Shown piece after piece: positions 49,901-62,050 of a DNA stretch of 64,000 nt (its first letter is position 1; each line of letters begins with the position of its first letter). The notes beneath the pieces are model-generated. The model searched no databases, was not told the DNA's origin, and saw only the letters and a program-made list of their open reading frames with translations. A program made the position numbers and the translations under genes. Source of the stretch: Archivesica marissinica (Eukaryota; Mollusca; Bivalvia; Venerida; Vesicomyidae); the NCBI GenBank assembly GCA_014843695.1, contig CM026390.1:6844048-6908047 (forward strand), written 5' to 3'.

Positions 49901-52900
49901 TTAAGGAAGAAAACAAGGGGAGGATGGACTAAAGTGTGTGATTGTGTAAGGAAGAGGACAAGGGAAGGCTGGACTAAGGTGTGTGATTGTGTAAGGAAGA
50001 GAACAAGTAAAGGCTGCTCCAATGTGTGTGATTGTGTAAGGAAGAGGAAAAGGGAAGGTTGGACTAAGGTGTGTGATTGTGTAAGGAAGAGGACAAGGGG
50101 AGGATGGACTAAGGTGTGTGATTGTGTAAGGAAGAGGAAAAGTGAAGGCTGGACTAAGGTGTGTGATTGTGTAAGGAAGAGGGCAAGGGAAGGCTGCTCC
50201 AAGATGTGTGATTGTGTACGGAAGAGGACAAGGGAAGTCAGGACTAAGGTGTGTGATTGTGTACGGAAGAGGACAAGGAAAGGCTGCTCCAATGTGTGTG
50301 ATTGTGTAAGGAATAGGACAAGGGAAGGCTGATCTAAGGTGTGTGATTCTGCAAGGAAAAGGGCAAGGGAAGGCTGCTCCAAGATGTGTGATTGTGAACG
50401 GAAGAGGACAAGGGGAGACTGGACTAAGGTGTGTGGTTGTGTAAGGAAGAGAACAAGGAAAGGCTGCTCCAATGTGTGTGTTTGTGCAAGGAAGAGGACA
50501 AGGGAAGACTGAACTAAGGTGTGTGATTGTGTAAGGAAGAGGACAACGGAAGACTGGACTAAGGTGTGTGATTGTGTAAGGAAGAAGACAAGGGGAGGAT
50601 GGATTAAAGTGTGTGATTGTCTAAGGAAGAGGACAAGGGAAGGCTGGACTAAGGTGTGTGATTGTGTAAGGAAGAGGACAACGGAAGGCTGGACTAAGGT
50701 GTGTGATTGTGTAAGGAAGAAGACAAGGGGAGGATGGACTAAGGTGTATGATTGTGTAAGGAAGAGGGCAAGGGAAGGCTGCTTCAAGATGTGTGATTGT
50801 GTACGGAAGAGGACAAGGGAAGACTGGACTAAGGTGTGTGATTGTGTAAGGAAGAGGACAAGGGAAGGATGGACTAAGGTGTTTGATTGTGTAAGGAAGA
50901 GGACAACGGAATGCTGGACAAAGGTGTTGTGATTGTGTAAGGAAGAAGACAAGGGGAGGATTGACTAAAGTGTGTGATTGTGTAAGGAAGAGAACAAGGA
51001 AAGGCTGCTCCAATGTGTGTGATTGTGTAAGGAAGAGGGCAAGGGAAGGCTGCTCCAAGATGTGTGATTGTGTACGGAAGAGGACAAGGGAACACTGGAC
51101 TAAGGTGTTTGATTGTGTAAGGAAGAGGACAACGGAAGGCTGGACTAAGGTGTGTGATTGTGTAAGGAAGAAGACAAGGGAAGGATGGACTAAGGTGTTG
51201 TGATTGTGTAAGGAAGAAGACAAGGGGAGGATTGACTAAAGTGTGTGATTGTGTAAGGAAGAGAACAAGGAAAGGCTGCTCCAATGTGTGTGATTGTGTA
51301 AGGAAGAGGACAAGGGAAGGCTGGATTAAGGTGTGTGATTGTGTAAGGAAGAGGACAATGGAAGGCTGGACTAAGGTGTGTGATTGTGTAAGGAAGAGGA
51401 CAAGTGAAGGCTGGACTAAGGTGTGTGGTTGTGTAAGGAAGAGGGCAAGGGAAGGCTGCTCCAAGATGTGTGATTGTGTACGGAAGAGGACAAGGGGAGA
51501 CTGGACTAAGGTGTGTGATTGTGTAAGGAAAAGAACAAGGAAAGGCTGCTACAATGTGTGAGTTTGTGCAAGGAAGAGGACAAGGGAAGACTGAACTAAG
51601 GTGTGTGATTGTGTAAGGAAGAGGAAAAGGGAAGGCTGGACTAAGGTGTGTGATTGTATAAGGAAAAGAACAAGGGAAGGCTGGACTAAGGTATGATTGT
51701 GTAAGTAAGAGGACAATGGAAGGCTGGACTAAGGTGAGTGAATGTGTAAGGAAGAGAACAGAAGGAATGCTGGACTAAGGTGAGTGATTGTTTAAGGAAG
51801 AGGACAAGGGAAGGCTGGACTAAGGTGAGTGATTGTGTAAGGAAGAGAACAAGGGAAGGCTGCTCCAAGATGTGTGATTGTGTACGGAAGAGGACAACGG
51901 AAGACTGGACTAAGGTGTGTGATTGTGTAAGGAAGAGGACTAAGGTGTGTGATTGTGTAAGGAAGAGGACAACGGAAGGCTGGACTAAGGTGTGTGATTG
52001 TTTAAGGAAGAAAACAAGGGGAGGATGGACTAAAGTGTGTGATTGTGTAAGGAAGAGGACAAGGGAAGGCTGGACTAAGATGTGTGATTGTGTAAGGAAG
52101 AGAACAAGTAAAGGCTGCTCCAATGTGTGTGATTGTGTAAGGAAGAGGACAAGGGAAGGGTGGACTAAGGTGTGTGATTGTGTAAGGAAGAGGACAAGGG
52201 GGAGGATGGACTAAGGTGTGTGATTGTGTAAGGAAGAGGACAAGTGAAGGCTGGACTAAGGTGTGTGATTTTGTAAGGAAGAGGGTAAGGGAAGGCTGCT
52301 CCAAGATGTGTGATTGTGTACGGAAGAGGACAAGGGAAGTCTGGACTAAGGTGTGTGATTGTGTACGGAAGAGAACAAGGAAAGGCTGCTACAATGTGTG
52401 TGATTGTGTAAGGAATAGGACAAGGGAAGGCTGATCTAAGGTGTGTGATTCTGCAAGGAAAAGGGTAAGGGAAGGCTGCTCCAAGATGTGTGATTGTGAA
52501 CGGAAGAGGACAAGGGGAGACTGGACTAAGGTGTGTGATTGTGTAATGAAGAGAACAAGGAAAGGCTGCTCCAATGTGTGTGTTTGTGCAAGGAAGAGGA
52601 CAAGGGAAGACTGAACTAAGGTGTGTGATTGTGTAAGGAAGAGGACAACGGAAGGCTGGACTAAGGTGTGTGATTGTGTAAGGAAGAAGACAAGTGGAGG
52701 ATGGACTAAAGTGTGTGATTGTCTAAGGAAGAGGACAAGGGAAGGCTGGACTAAGGTGTGTGATTGTGTAAGGAAGAGGACAACGGAAGGCTGGACTAAG
52801 ATGTGTGATTGTCTAAGGAAGAAGACAAGGGGAGGATGGACTAAGGTGTGTGATTGTGTAAGGAAGAGGGCAAGGGAAGGCTGCTCCAAGATGTGTGTTT

Positions 52901-53642
52901 GTGTACGGAAGAGGACAAGGGAAGACTGGACTAAGGTGTGTGATTGTGTAAGGAAGAGGACAAGGGAAGGATGGACTAAGGTGTTTGATTGTGTAAGGAA
53001 GAGGACAACGGAAGGCTGGACAAAGGTGTGTGATTGTGTAAGGAAGAAGACAAGGGGAGGATTGACTAAAGTGTGTGATTGTGTAAGGAAGAGGACAAGG
53101 GAAGGCTGGACTAAGGTGTGTGATTGTGTAAGGAAGAGAACAAGGAAAGGCTGCTCCAATGTGTGTGATTGTGTAAGGAAGAGGACAAGGGAAGGCTGGA
53201 TTAAGGTGTGTGATTGTGTAAGGAAGAGGACAATGGAAGGCTGGACTAAGGTGTGTGATTGTGTAAGGAAGAGGACAAGTGAAGGCTGGACTAAGGTGTG
53301 TGGTTGTGTAAGGAAGAGGGCAAGGGAAGGCTGCTCCAAGATGTGTGATTGTGTACGGAAGAGGACAAGGGAAGTCTGGACTAAGGTGTGTGATTCTGCA
53401 AGGAAGAGGGCAAGGGAAGGCTGCTCCAAGATGTGGGATTGTGTACGGAAGAGGACAAGGGGAGACTGGACTAAGGTGTGTGATTGTGTAAGGAAAAGAA
53501 CAAGGAAAGGCTGCTCCAATGTGTGAGTTTGTGCAAGGAAGAGGACAAGGGAAGACAGAACTAAGGTGTGTGATTGTGTAAGGAAGAGGAAAAGTGAAGG
53601 CTGGACTAAGGTGTGTGATTGTGTAAGGAAGAGGGCAAGGGA
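46927..53642. repeat. 45-bp satellite array, about 149 units
   Basis: The unit contains GTGTGTGATTGTGTAAGGAA, GAGGACAAGGGAAGGCTGGA and CTAAG. Because 45 is a multiple of three, long repetitive frames appear on both strands (VCDCVRKRTREGWTK on plus, HTLVQPSLVLFLTQS on minus), but scattered stops and indels (for example 47237, 49208, 49620, 50927, 51931) break them. Higher-order repeats are clear: a rare TTTAAGGAAGAAAACAAGGG unit with neighbours at about 49901 recurs at 52002, and a GTCCAAGGAAGAGGACAAGA unit at 47609 recurs at 47827. Confidence 0.96.
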
Positions 53643-54271
53643 AGAGATATGCTCAAATCAATACCGGTCTTAATTGCTAACTGGTTAATCGGACATACTT
53701 TCGGTTGGTTATCCACATAGCTTCATGTTTCAAAATTGTTCATAACTTTGTCGGTGTTAAAGCACCGATTGGACAATATTATTGTAAGTTTCTAGTCATT
53801 ACACAGATAAATGATATACTCCTACATTGTCCGGCAGTGAAACAACGGGTTTCACCATAACGTGTATAACCGAATACGTTTTTTTCCTCTTGATTATTTA
53901 TTCATGGGTCATATATAATGATACCCAGGTGGGTGTGAAGTTCTTATCTTTGGGCAATTTGAAATATTCAGTATTTTCAAAATGGCCGCCAATCTGAAAA
54001 TGGTTTAACAATAATGCTAATAATGCATGTACACTTAATAAGTGTACGTAGACCCAACAAGTATACATAGATTATATACTAAATAATAAATAAAGAATAA
54101 TATTTATAAATTGGAGTCAATTGGCAGATATAGCCATTTTGAAATTCAAAATGGCCGCCACTGAATATGTTTCTACCAATAATGAACAAATAAATGTGTT
54201 GGAATAACATGAAATATTACTAATTATATAACTTATTGAATCATTACGATACTATAATAATATTGTAAGTT
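53643..54271. repeat. Left terminal inverted repeat, about 629 bp
   Basis: It starts AGAGATATGCTCAAATC and ends CTATAATAATATTGTAAGTT. It includes CAAAATGGCCGCCAATCTG and CAAAATGGCCGCCACTGAAT, two related CG-containing blocks, and AATATTATTGTAAGTTT-like sequence twice. It is continuous here, so it gives the ancestral form of the interrupted right copy. Confidence 0.85.
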
Positions 54272-54794
54272 CAATCTACGGTTTATGTAAATGATAGTGC
54301 AGTCTATTTGTTATATAGAGGATACTGTAGGCTATTTTATGTAGAGAATAGTACATTCTGATTTATGTGGAGGACATGTCTACCAAGGTACTTCCAATAC
54401 CAAAAGCAATCTCGTCGCTCGACTGGGTCGAGCAAGAGATCATACTAGGCGCATAACCTACAACAGCATATATAAGGCATATATATCATCTAACCACGGG
54501 GACTTGTATCCGAGCCCGAATTTATTGACAATATTAACCTCACTGGGTTTGCTTTGCGACCAGCCAACCTATACATCTGATATTATTTTCAATAGTATTA
54601 ACATAGTTACCTCCCGTAGATATATTCATCCAATGTAGTATATATACAATTACAGTATTTAAAAGATGCGAACACCAAAAGCATGATCAGGTAAATAATT
54701 CATATTAATAATATGGTAACTGTTGGATAACAGAACGGTTAAATAAACAGCATACCTGATAACTAAAGTGACCAAGCAAAGCAATAGCGGAAAA
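54272..54794. other. AT-rich spacer inside the candidate element
   Basis: Three degenerate repeats of about 35 bp (GATAGTGCAGTCTATTTG, GATACTGTAGGCTATTTT, AATAGTACATTCTGATTT) lie at 54291-54375. No gene is supported. Confidence 0.5.
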
Positions 54795-54840
54795 CTAATG
54801 ACCGACGTTGGACTCGAACCTAGGTCTGCATGCTGCATGG
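54795..54840 (-). mobile_element. Truncated tRNA-like SINE head
   Basis: On the minus strand, GGTTCGAGTCC at 54820-54810 is a perfect B box, preceded by GCAGCATGCAGACCTA. The A box is missing because the tandem array begins at this point. Confidence 0.5.
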
Positions 54841-56193
54841 ACACACGATATCGATACTTTCTCTATCTAAGGACACACGAGATCGATACTTTCTCTATCT
54901 AAGGACACACGAGATCGATACTTTCTCTATCTAAGGACACACGAGATCGATACTTTCTCTATCTAAGGACACACGAGATCGATACTTTCTCTATCTAAGG
55001 ACACACGAGATCGATACTTTCTCTATCTAAGGACACACGAGATCGATACTTTCTCTATCTAAGGACACACGAGATCGATACTTTCTCTATCTAAGGACAC
55101 ACGAGATCGATACTTTCTCTATCTAAGGACACACGAGATCGATACTTTCTCTATCTAAGGACACACGAGATCGATACTTTCTCTATCTAAGGACACACGA
55201 GATCGATACTTTCTCTATCTAAGGACACACGAGATCGATACTTTCTCTATCTAAGGACACACGAGATCGATACTTTCTCTATCTAAGGACACACGAGATC
55301 GATACTTTCTCTCTAAGGACACACGATATCGATACTTTCTCTCTAAGGACACACGAGATCGATACTTTCTCTCTAAGGACACACGAGATCGATACTTTCT
55401 CTTAAGGACATACGAGATCGATACTTTCTCTTTAAGGACACACGAGATCGATACTTTCTCTTTAAGGACACACGAGATCGATACTTTCTCTTTAAGGACA
55501 CACGAGATCGATACTTTCTATCTAAGGACACACGAGATCGATACTTTCTCTTTAAGGACACACGAGATCGATACTTTCTCTCTAAGGACACACGAGATCG
55601 ATACTTTCTCTCTAAGGACACACGAGATCGATACTTTCTCTTTAAGGACACACGAGATCGATACTTTCTCTTTAAGGACACACGAGATCGATACTTTCTC
55701 TTTAAGGACACACGAGATCGATACTTTCTCTATTTAAGGACACACGAGATCGATACTTTCTCTTTAAGGACACACGAGATCGATACTTTCTCTATTTAAG
55801 GACACACGAGATCGATACTTTCTCTTTAAGGACACACGAGATCGATACTTTCTCTATTTAAGGACACACGAGATCGATGCTTTCTCTTTAAGGACACACG
55901 ATATCGATACTTTCTCTTTAAGGACACACGAGATCGATACTTTGTCTTTAAGGACACACGAGATCGATACTTTCTCTTTAAGGACACACGAGATCGATAC
56001 TTTCTCTCTAAGGACACACGAGATCGATACTTTCTCTCTAAGGACACACGAGATCGATACTTTCTCTTTAAGGACACACGAGATCGATACTTTGTCTTTA
56101 AGGACACACGAGATCGATACTTTCTCTTTAAGGACACACGAGATCGATACTTTCTCTCTAAGGACACACGAGATCGATACTTTCTCTTTAACT
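54838..56193. repeat. 28-32-bp tandem array, about 44 units
   Basis: The unit is AGGACACACGAGATCGATAC followed by TTTCTCTATCTA. On the left (to about 55310) units are a uniform 32 bp; to the right they shorten to 28-30 bp with CTCTTTA/CTCTCTA ends. The array's right edge falls four bases before recognisable coding sequence at 56197. ORFs in both strands ([19 protein letters not shown]) are artefacts. Confidence 0.95.
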
Positions 56194-56196
56194 TAC

Positions 56197-57304
56197 CATT
56201 GATAGTTAAACCTCCTGCAGATCCATCTACTATTGTGGCTGCTTTGGTGAATGCAAATGCGGTGTCCGAAGGCACAGGTCAGGAATATGTTGTATAGGGT
56301 AGATGTACATATTTTATGGGGAACTAAACTAGATTTAGTAATGTCTAATTCCGACTAGGTGGTATGCATTTATTGATGAGCTATAACGGATGCCTAGGGT
56401 ATCTGATGGGCGACAGTGGCCTTACTGAAGTTCTTAGTGAAGCAGTTGTTGGTGTATTGAAAATTCTAACTTGGAAAAAGTTCCCGGAAAATGTGAGAGC
56501 TCTGCGAATGCATGCTGATACAAAAAGTTCTCAGACCAATGTTTTGCAGAAATAACCGGGATGCATGGATGTCATTCAACAGGAACTACATCATGCAGCA
56601 CCAAGCCACAGAACAGCCAATATCAGGATACGTTGTTTGATCACGCCAATCATTACCACAATGTAGAGCATCAAACCAGAGATATAGGCTGATTGGCCAC
56701 TTCATCTTGCCACCATCAGTGAAATAATGCCAACAGGTTTATCTGCTTGGCATTTTAATTATGCCCGTTATGCTCTGTACTATGTACGAACGATCATTGC
56801 ATGATGATGTACAGCAACAGTTCAAGAAAGGTCAACACACAATGCATCATAATCCAGGTCTCTTCAATGGAAACTGCAGTGATACGGTCATTGAAACAAC
56901 CTAACTGAGGTATGGACATGGGCATAGTGGAATAATTGGAATCACTCTTAACACAGAGACACTCAACACATGGACATATAGTTTACATGCATGTAATACA
57001 GTTGTGAAGAATCTTGACATCATGAGGGAATCTCCATCTCAATCGTCGGATCACATCTGATGGAAAAGACAGACTAGTTCTAAGAGAGAAACTAGAACTC
57101 TGCATCGATCCCATGAACAGTGAGCCTAATCAAGATGGACTTGTAAATATTGAAACTGGTAAAATTATGGCACATCCCTCTGTAAATGTCGACAAACTTG
57201 GAACCAAGGGTTGGCCTGTCAACGTCATGAGCCAATCCATAAATGTGTTACAACATTATCGCGCAGACATATTAAAGTTGATGACTCGAAGACTGACAGA
57301 CTAA
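56197..57304 (+). pseudogene. Decayed block 1 of a large multi-copy protein family
   Basis: With several frame changes the plus strand encodes, in order, DPSTIVAALVNANAVSEGTG, VDVHILWG, GGMHLLMSYNGCLGYLMGDS, KKFPENVRALRM, WHFNYARYALYYVRTI, FKKGQHTMHHNPGLFNGNCS, RYGHGHSGIIGITL and DGLVNIETGKIMAHPSVNVD. From memory this order (LGGMH...LMG.SGL, KKFP.NVRALR, NYARY..YY, RYGHG..GIIGIT, GLVNIVTG..NVD) matches a family of long uncharacterised proteins present in many copies in marine invertebrate genomes. Stops occur between blocks and in-frame near 56552 and 56910. The family's function is unknown to me. The block ends at a TAA-type stop after RRLTD; its continuation is 3.3 kb downstream. Confidence 0.7.
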
Positions 57305-58830
57305 TAAAGTCGCCACCGCATAAATGCATTTGGGCGGCTGAGTTTTCTAAAATAAATTTAAAAAACATCTTCTAAAAGTGATGGTTTTGCCTATCGCAAT
57401 TATTATAACTAGATGTTTAGAGGGCTATGAGGGCTGTTGTGATCTCAGTGTGTGTTCAGTTTTCATATCTCCAACTGTCGCTCACACAATAATTTGTGCC
57501 AGCGCCAGTCGGGGGTAGACCGGGTGAATACAATACCCGGTGCATGTATACTTCTAAGATGCCTAACACTGCACATTTATAAAAATATGTTTACCATTTC
57601 TAATACGATTATGTGACGAGAATACCTTGTTACATGTCGCGTTATACTATAATACTGTGCTCGACATGCCACAATACAATAACGTCTTGCACCCATATCC
57701 ATCCAGCATCCGACATTATGCATTACAATTACAGAGTTATATACTAAAATTCTTTTATTTAAGACTACGAAGTTTAATATATGTGTACTAAGAAGATTAA
57801 GAGTAAGTGGAATCTCTTAATATGTATCTGTACTATGATAGTTCTGATCCTCGAGTACATATAATTATAACAAGTCATACAGATATATATAGCCGGTATT
57901 AACAGATCATCTCCCATATACATGGGACATTAGAATTGTGGTTATATATCACATTCATGTCCTCAGCCCACTATGTCATTTTTACATCTTTTTTATCATA
58001 TTTAAGGAAGACCAAACTAATATGGGTTACCAATAAAACATAAATGTAACTAATTCCATATTTCTTTGCAGTAAGCTGCAATAAGTGAAGGTTCATTTTC
58101 ACTTGAAACATAGTAGGTTACTGAGGATGTGATTTTGTGTTCCCTCCTTCATATTCCCGCTCCCATGTTTTATATTTCCCCGTGTACTGGGATCATTAAT
58201 TGTTATAAAATAACAACTATACCCCTGTGTGATCTGTACGTTATAAAACACTTCCGTAGCAATTCCAACGATCACTTTAGTAGAGCCAGTAAAATTGTAA
58301 ATATACTTAATTATTTACATTAAAAAACAGTCACACAGGGAATAGCCAAACAAATAATAACCGTAGACCCTTGTCAAATCGAAAAACTCGTATGGCAGTA
58401 ATCCGGTTCCGTTGGTCATGATTGATTTTTCGGAGATAGACCGACAGCACGCAGGCATTTTTCGCGACGAGACTATTCCCATGGATAGGCGGTTTGCTGT
58501 CATAATATTCCTACCTTATTTTACTAAATTAAACTAAACTGGATTCTTGCATGGATTTGGATAATGAAGAATTACACAAAAATATGACATGAAGCGATAT
58601 CTGAACTTTTCTCGAATATCCTAGCATAATTCCAGGGATAAAGTATCATTTTGGCAAGAATCTTGAGACAAATGGTCATATTAATAAATAAATAATTTGT
58701 CAAAGTATCTCTACTTTGCAAATAAGATAAGGGTTTGAGTTTGGTCAAAGAACATGATTGTCTATTATGTATTATCTATATTCATCAAAATCTACTTGGT
58801 ACATGCAACCGTCTTTCTGAAAATTTGTAT
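57305..58830. other. AT-rich sequence separating the two gene blocks
   Basis: No coding remnant was recognised. A 62-codon minus-strand ORF at 58315-58503 (MTANRLSMGIVSSRKMPACC) has no recognisable motif and I do not call it. Confidence 0.5.
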
Positions 58831-58983
58831 ATAACACTTTAAACATTGTAATAATGTTTTATGTGAAATAAATTGATTGATTGATTGATTGATTGATTGA
58901 TATTATCATTCCCTGTCACTAGTATTTATTTAGAGTAAGTGAATAACACTTTAAACATTGTAATAATGTTTTATGTGAAATAA

Positions 58984-59025
<42 letters not shown>

Positions 59026-59107
59026 ATTATCATTCCCTGTCACTAGTATTTATTTAGAGTAAGTGAATAACACTTTAAACATTGTAATAATGTTTTATGT
59101 GAAATAA

Positions 59108-59149
<42 letters not shown>

Positions 59150-59231
59150 ATTATCATTCCCTGTCACTAGTATTTATTTAGAGTAAGTGAATAACACTTT
59201 AAACATTGTAATAATGTTTTATGTGAAATAA

Positions 59232-59273
<42 letters not shown>

Positions 59274-59355
59274 ATTATCATTCCCTGTCACTAGTATTTA
59301 TTTAGAGTAAGTGAATAACACTTTAAACATTGTAATAATGTTTTATGTGAAATAA

Positions 59356-59409
<54 letters not shown>

Positions 59410-59450
59410 ATTATCATTCCCTGTCACTAGTATTTATTTAGAGTAAGTGG
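58831..59450. repeat. Five-copy tandem repeat with ATTG tails of 7, 10, 10, 10 and 13 units
   Basis: Each unit has ATAACACTTTAAACATTGTA, TTTTATGTGAAATAAA, a run of TTGA repeats, then TATTATCATTCCCTGTCACT and TTTAGAGTAAGTGA. Unit starts are 58831, 58943, 59067, 59191 and 59315, so lengths are 112, 124, 124, 124 and about 136, differing only by multiples of three TTGA. AATAAA next to a short tandem tail resembles the 3' end of a non-LTR retrotransposon. Confidence 0.95.
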
Positions 59451-60559
59451 CTTATAATGGGAATGCTTCAGGAAGAAATGTAGTTTAAAATACACAGAAT
59501 GAAGTCTGTTGAAAAGGACACGTGTCTGTCGGAGATATGTCGCTCATAATGTATCCTTCGTATTTCCCAAGATCCTCGTTATTACATTATCTAAATGGGA
59601 GAGTATCATGAGCGAGTCCAGATATATATTGTGTTACGAGTGAGCTGGGCAAGTTGGCCCATGTTCATCATCACCACATTTCATATTGTTGTAATAATAC
59701 TAAAATTAATTTATTATGACAGACCTACGCATGGGTATATGTTCAATACAAAGATCATCTGCATAAGTTTCAGCCGGCTAAGTTACTTATGTCGTTTATA
59801 GTATTATATATTAATTTTAATTTTTGTATGACACCCGACGAAAACCTATATTGATTGATTCGTGTCTATATAGGAAAACACCACTGGATTTCAGTAGGTT
59901 TCCTAGCCGTTACACACATTGTACCCTGGATGTGATCATATTGAGGTTGTATATTAGACACTCAATGGGCATCATAAGATTCCATGTCATTTTTGCAACC
60001 TGATAAAAGTGTAACTGTTGAACCTCTAGAGTAAAAAAGTCTGGATTTACTATGTTCATAGTGTAGTTTGTGTGGTGGCGTCCAATCAGAATTGAGAAGC
60101 TCCGAGTGTGTACAATTTACTGTAATTGGGTCAGGAATGTATACCTAGTTGACCTTTGTTAGCGTGGGAACCAAACTACAGACCAGCGAGAGTTATTTTA
60201 GGTGTGGATCTAGGAGGTAAGGGGGAGATTATAACAGCTGGCAATAAGTGTTATATACATTTTAGGATATTTATCCCAAGAAGCACTCACAGGATAGTAT
60301 GACTGAGCACATATATAATAATCCAAAAACGTTAGAGTTGGACAACAGTGCCCATATGTCACAGCATAAGTGCCTCAACTGTGGTAATAATACAGTTGTA
60401 TGACTCGAAAATATATGACACAGAGTTGACATATGTCAGAGCTATGGCTCCCCAATGTAGCTTCTGTAATTATGACACAAATATTTACAAATGACAATTG
60501 AAACATGAAGATCGTGAAGACGAAATCATCTCTTGAAAATTAATTGAGCAGTCTTTCCT
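59451..60559. other. AT-rich sequence inside the candidate element
   Basis: A fragment at 60330-60390 (GTTAGAGTTGGACAACAGTG, CATATGTCACAGCATAAGTG) is related to the 380-bp repeats at 33370. No coding remnant was recognised. Confidence 0.45.
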
Positions 60560-61450
60560 TTTGGTAGTGCCGTAGCCAACATATGCCATTGTGCAAGTCT
60601 TCCTCAACAACCTATGCATACACATTGGGGGTCATCTTCAATCAGTGTTGTCTGCTTTGTATTTGACATGTATATATTTACAAATGCAATACAAATGTCC
60701 CTATAGTCATGTTTCTTTTCACATATACAATGTGGGAAGCATTCAGTAATCTATAAGAAGTGAAAGGGACAAAGGAGCCAGTAGGATGTATACACTTCGC
60801 CCTGCAGGCAAATGACCACATCCGAAAGTTGTATTAACTGTGAACATCAACAAGAAACAACTAATTGACTTGATCATAGCTGACCTTGTGTCTCATATGG
60901 ATGTGTCGGAATGCACATTGGTTGTGACTTGGTAATGACCCCCACATGGCTATAACACCGGAAGAAGCAGACACAATGATAATACAACATGTTGCTTCTG
61001 TTGGAGCTGATCACGACCTTGTTGTAGCTGATGACATAAATATATTCATGCTGCTATGTTATCATTTTGTGTGCAAGGGTGATGCCACTGGCCATGTTAT
61101 GACGATTACTCCTGTCAGAGGAAGGCCCATATTGACATTAATGCTACTGTAGGAAAACACCACGCAATCATTCTACATCTTTTAGCAGCTCATGGTAATA
61201 CCGGCTGTGATACTGTTGCTACCTATCAATGCATTGGGAAATGTATAGCTCTAAAGGTTTTTAGATCAAACAAGTACAGTATCTCTAAGGTTGATAACAT
61301 TAATAGCTCTCTTTAGGAAGTAATCAGACAAGCAGCACAATTCCTGTTATCATTCTATGGGCATTCAGAGTGTGACTTGATGACATGAGACCGACATAAA
61401 ATATGGTCAAAAATGGTGTAAAATAGTATTGCCAGTGCCCCAAAGCCACA
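60560..61450 (+). pseudogene. Decayed block 2 of the same large protein family (C-terminal half)
   Basis: Frames change several times, but the order of recognisable pieces is VVCFVFDMYIF, VVLTVNINKKQLIDLIIADL, ITPEEADTMIIQHVASVGAD, HDLVVADDINIFMLLCYHF, DINATVGKHHAIILHLLAAH, NTGCDTVATYQCIGKCIALK, AAQFLLSFYGHSECDLMT and KIWSKMV..NSIASAPK. From memory these match the later part of the family whose earlier part is at 56197 (EEAD...DTD.FVLL.YHF and LSGCDTVA.Y.GIGK motifs). The acidic EEAD and DD residues could belong to a PIN/FEN-like nuclease fold, but that is inference. TAA/TGA stops at about 60933-60938, 61150 and 61387 show it is dead. Confidence 0.7.
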
Positions 61451-62050
61451 ATGCCAATATGGCATGTACTGCATGTTGTGCATGCCAGGGTGGATAAGCG
61501 TGTTTCATCCAGAATACGAGAGAACGAATCCCGGCAGAAGATATTGGTATATAGTGAGAATGGTGCAACTGGTGATATCTAATGTAGTACCTGTACTGGT
61601 ATAACTCACATTTATGCATCACATGTGGAACTATAAACTTACAATATTATCATAGTATCGTGATGATTTAAAAAGTTATATAATTAGTACTATTTCATGT
61701 CATTCCAACATATTTATTTGTTCATTATGGTTAGAAACATATTCAGTGGCGGCCGTTTTGAATTTCAAAATGGCTATATCTGCCAATTGACTCCAATTTA
61801 TAAATATTATTCTTTATTTATTATTTAGTATATAATCTATGTATACTTGTTGGGTCTACGTACAATTATTAAGTGTACATGCATTATTAGCATTATTGTT
61901 AAACCATTTTTAGATTGGCGGCCATTTTGAAAATACTGAATATTTCAAATTGCCCAAAGATAAGAACTTCACACCCACCTGTGTATCATTATATATGACC
62001 CATGAATAAATAATCAAGAGAAAAAAAACTTATTCGGGAAGTTCAAGTTA

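Noticed and set aside
46890..53526. Long ORFs of VCDCVRKRTREGWTK and HTLVQPSLVLFLTQS type, the latter looking like membrane helices
   Set aside because: 45-bp satellite frames; stops and indels are scattered without regard to any one frame.
55373..56275. Basic-repeat ORFs [10 protein letters not shown]
   Set aside because: 30-bp repeat units read on the minus strand; the real coding similarity at 56197 is on the plus strand.
58315..58503. 62-codon minus ORF MTANRLSMGIVSSRKMPACC
   Set aside because: No recognisable motif, and it sits in AT-rich DNA between two dead gene blocks.
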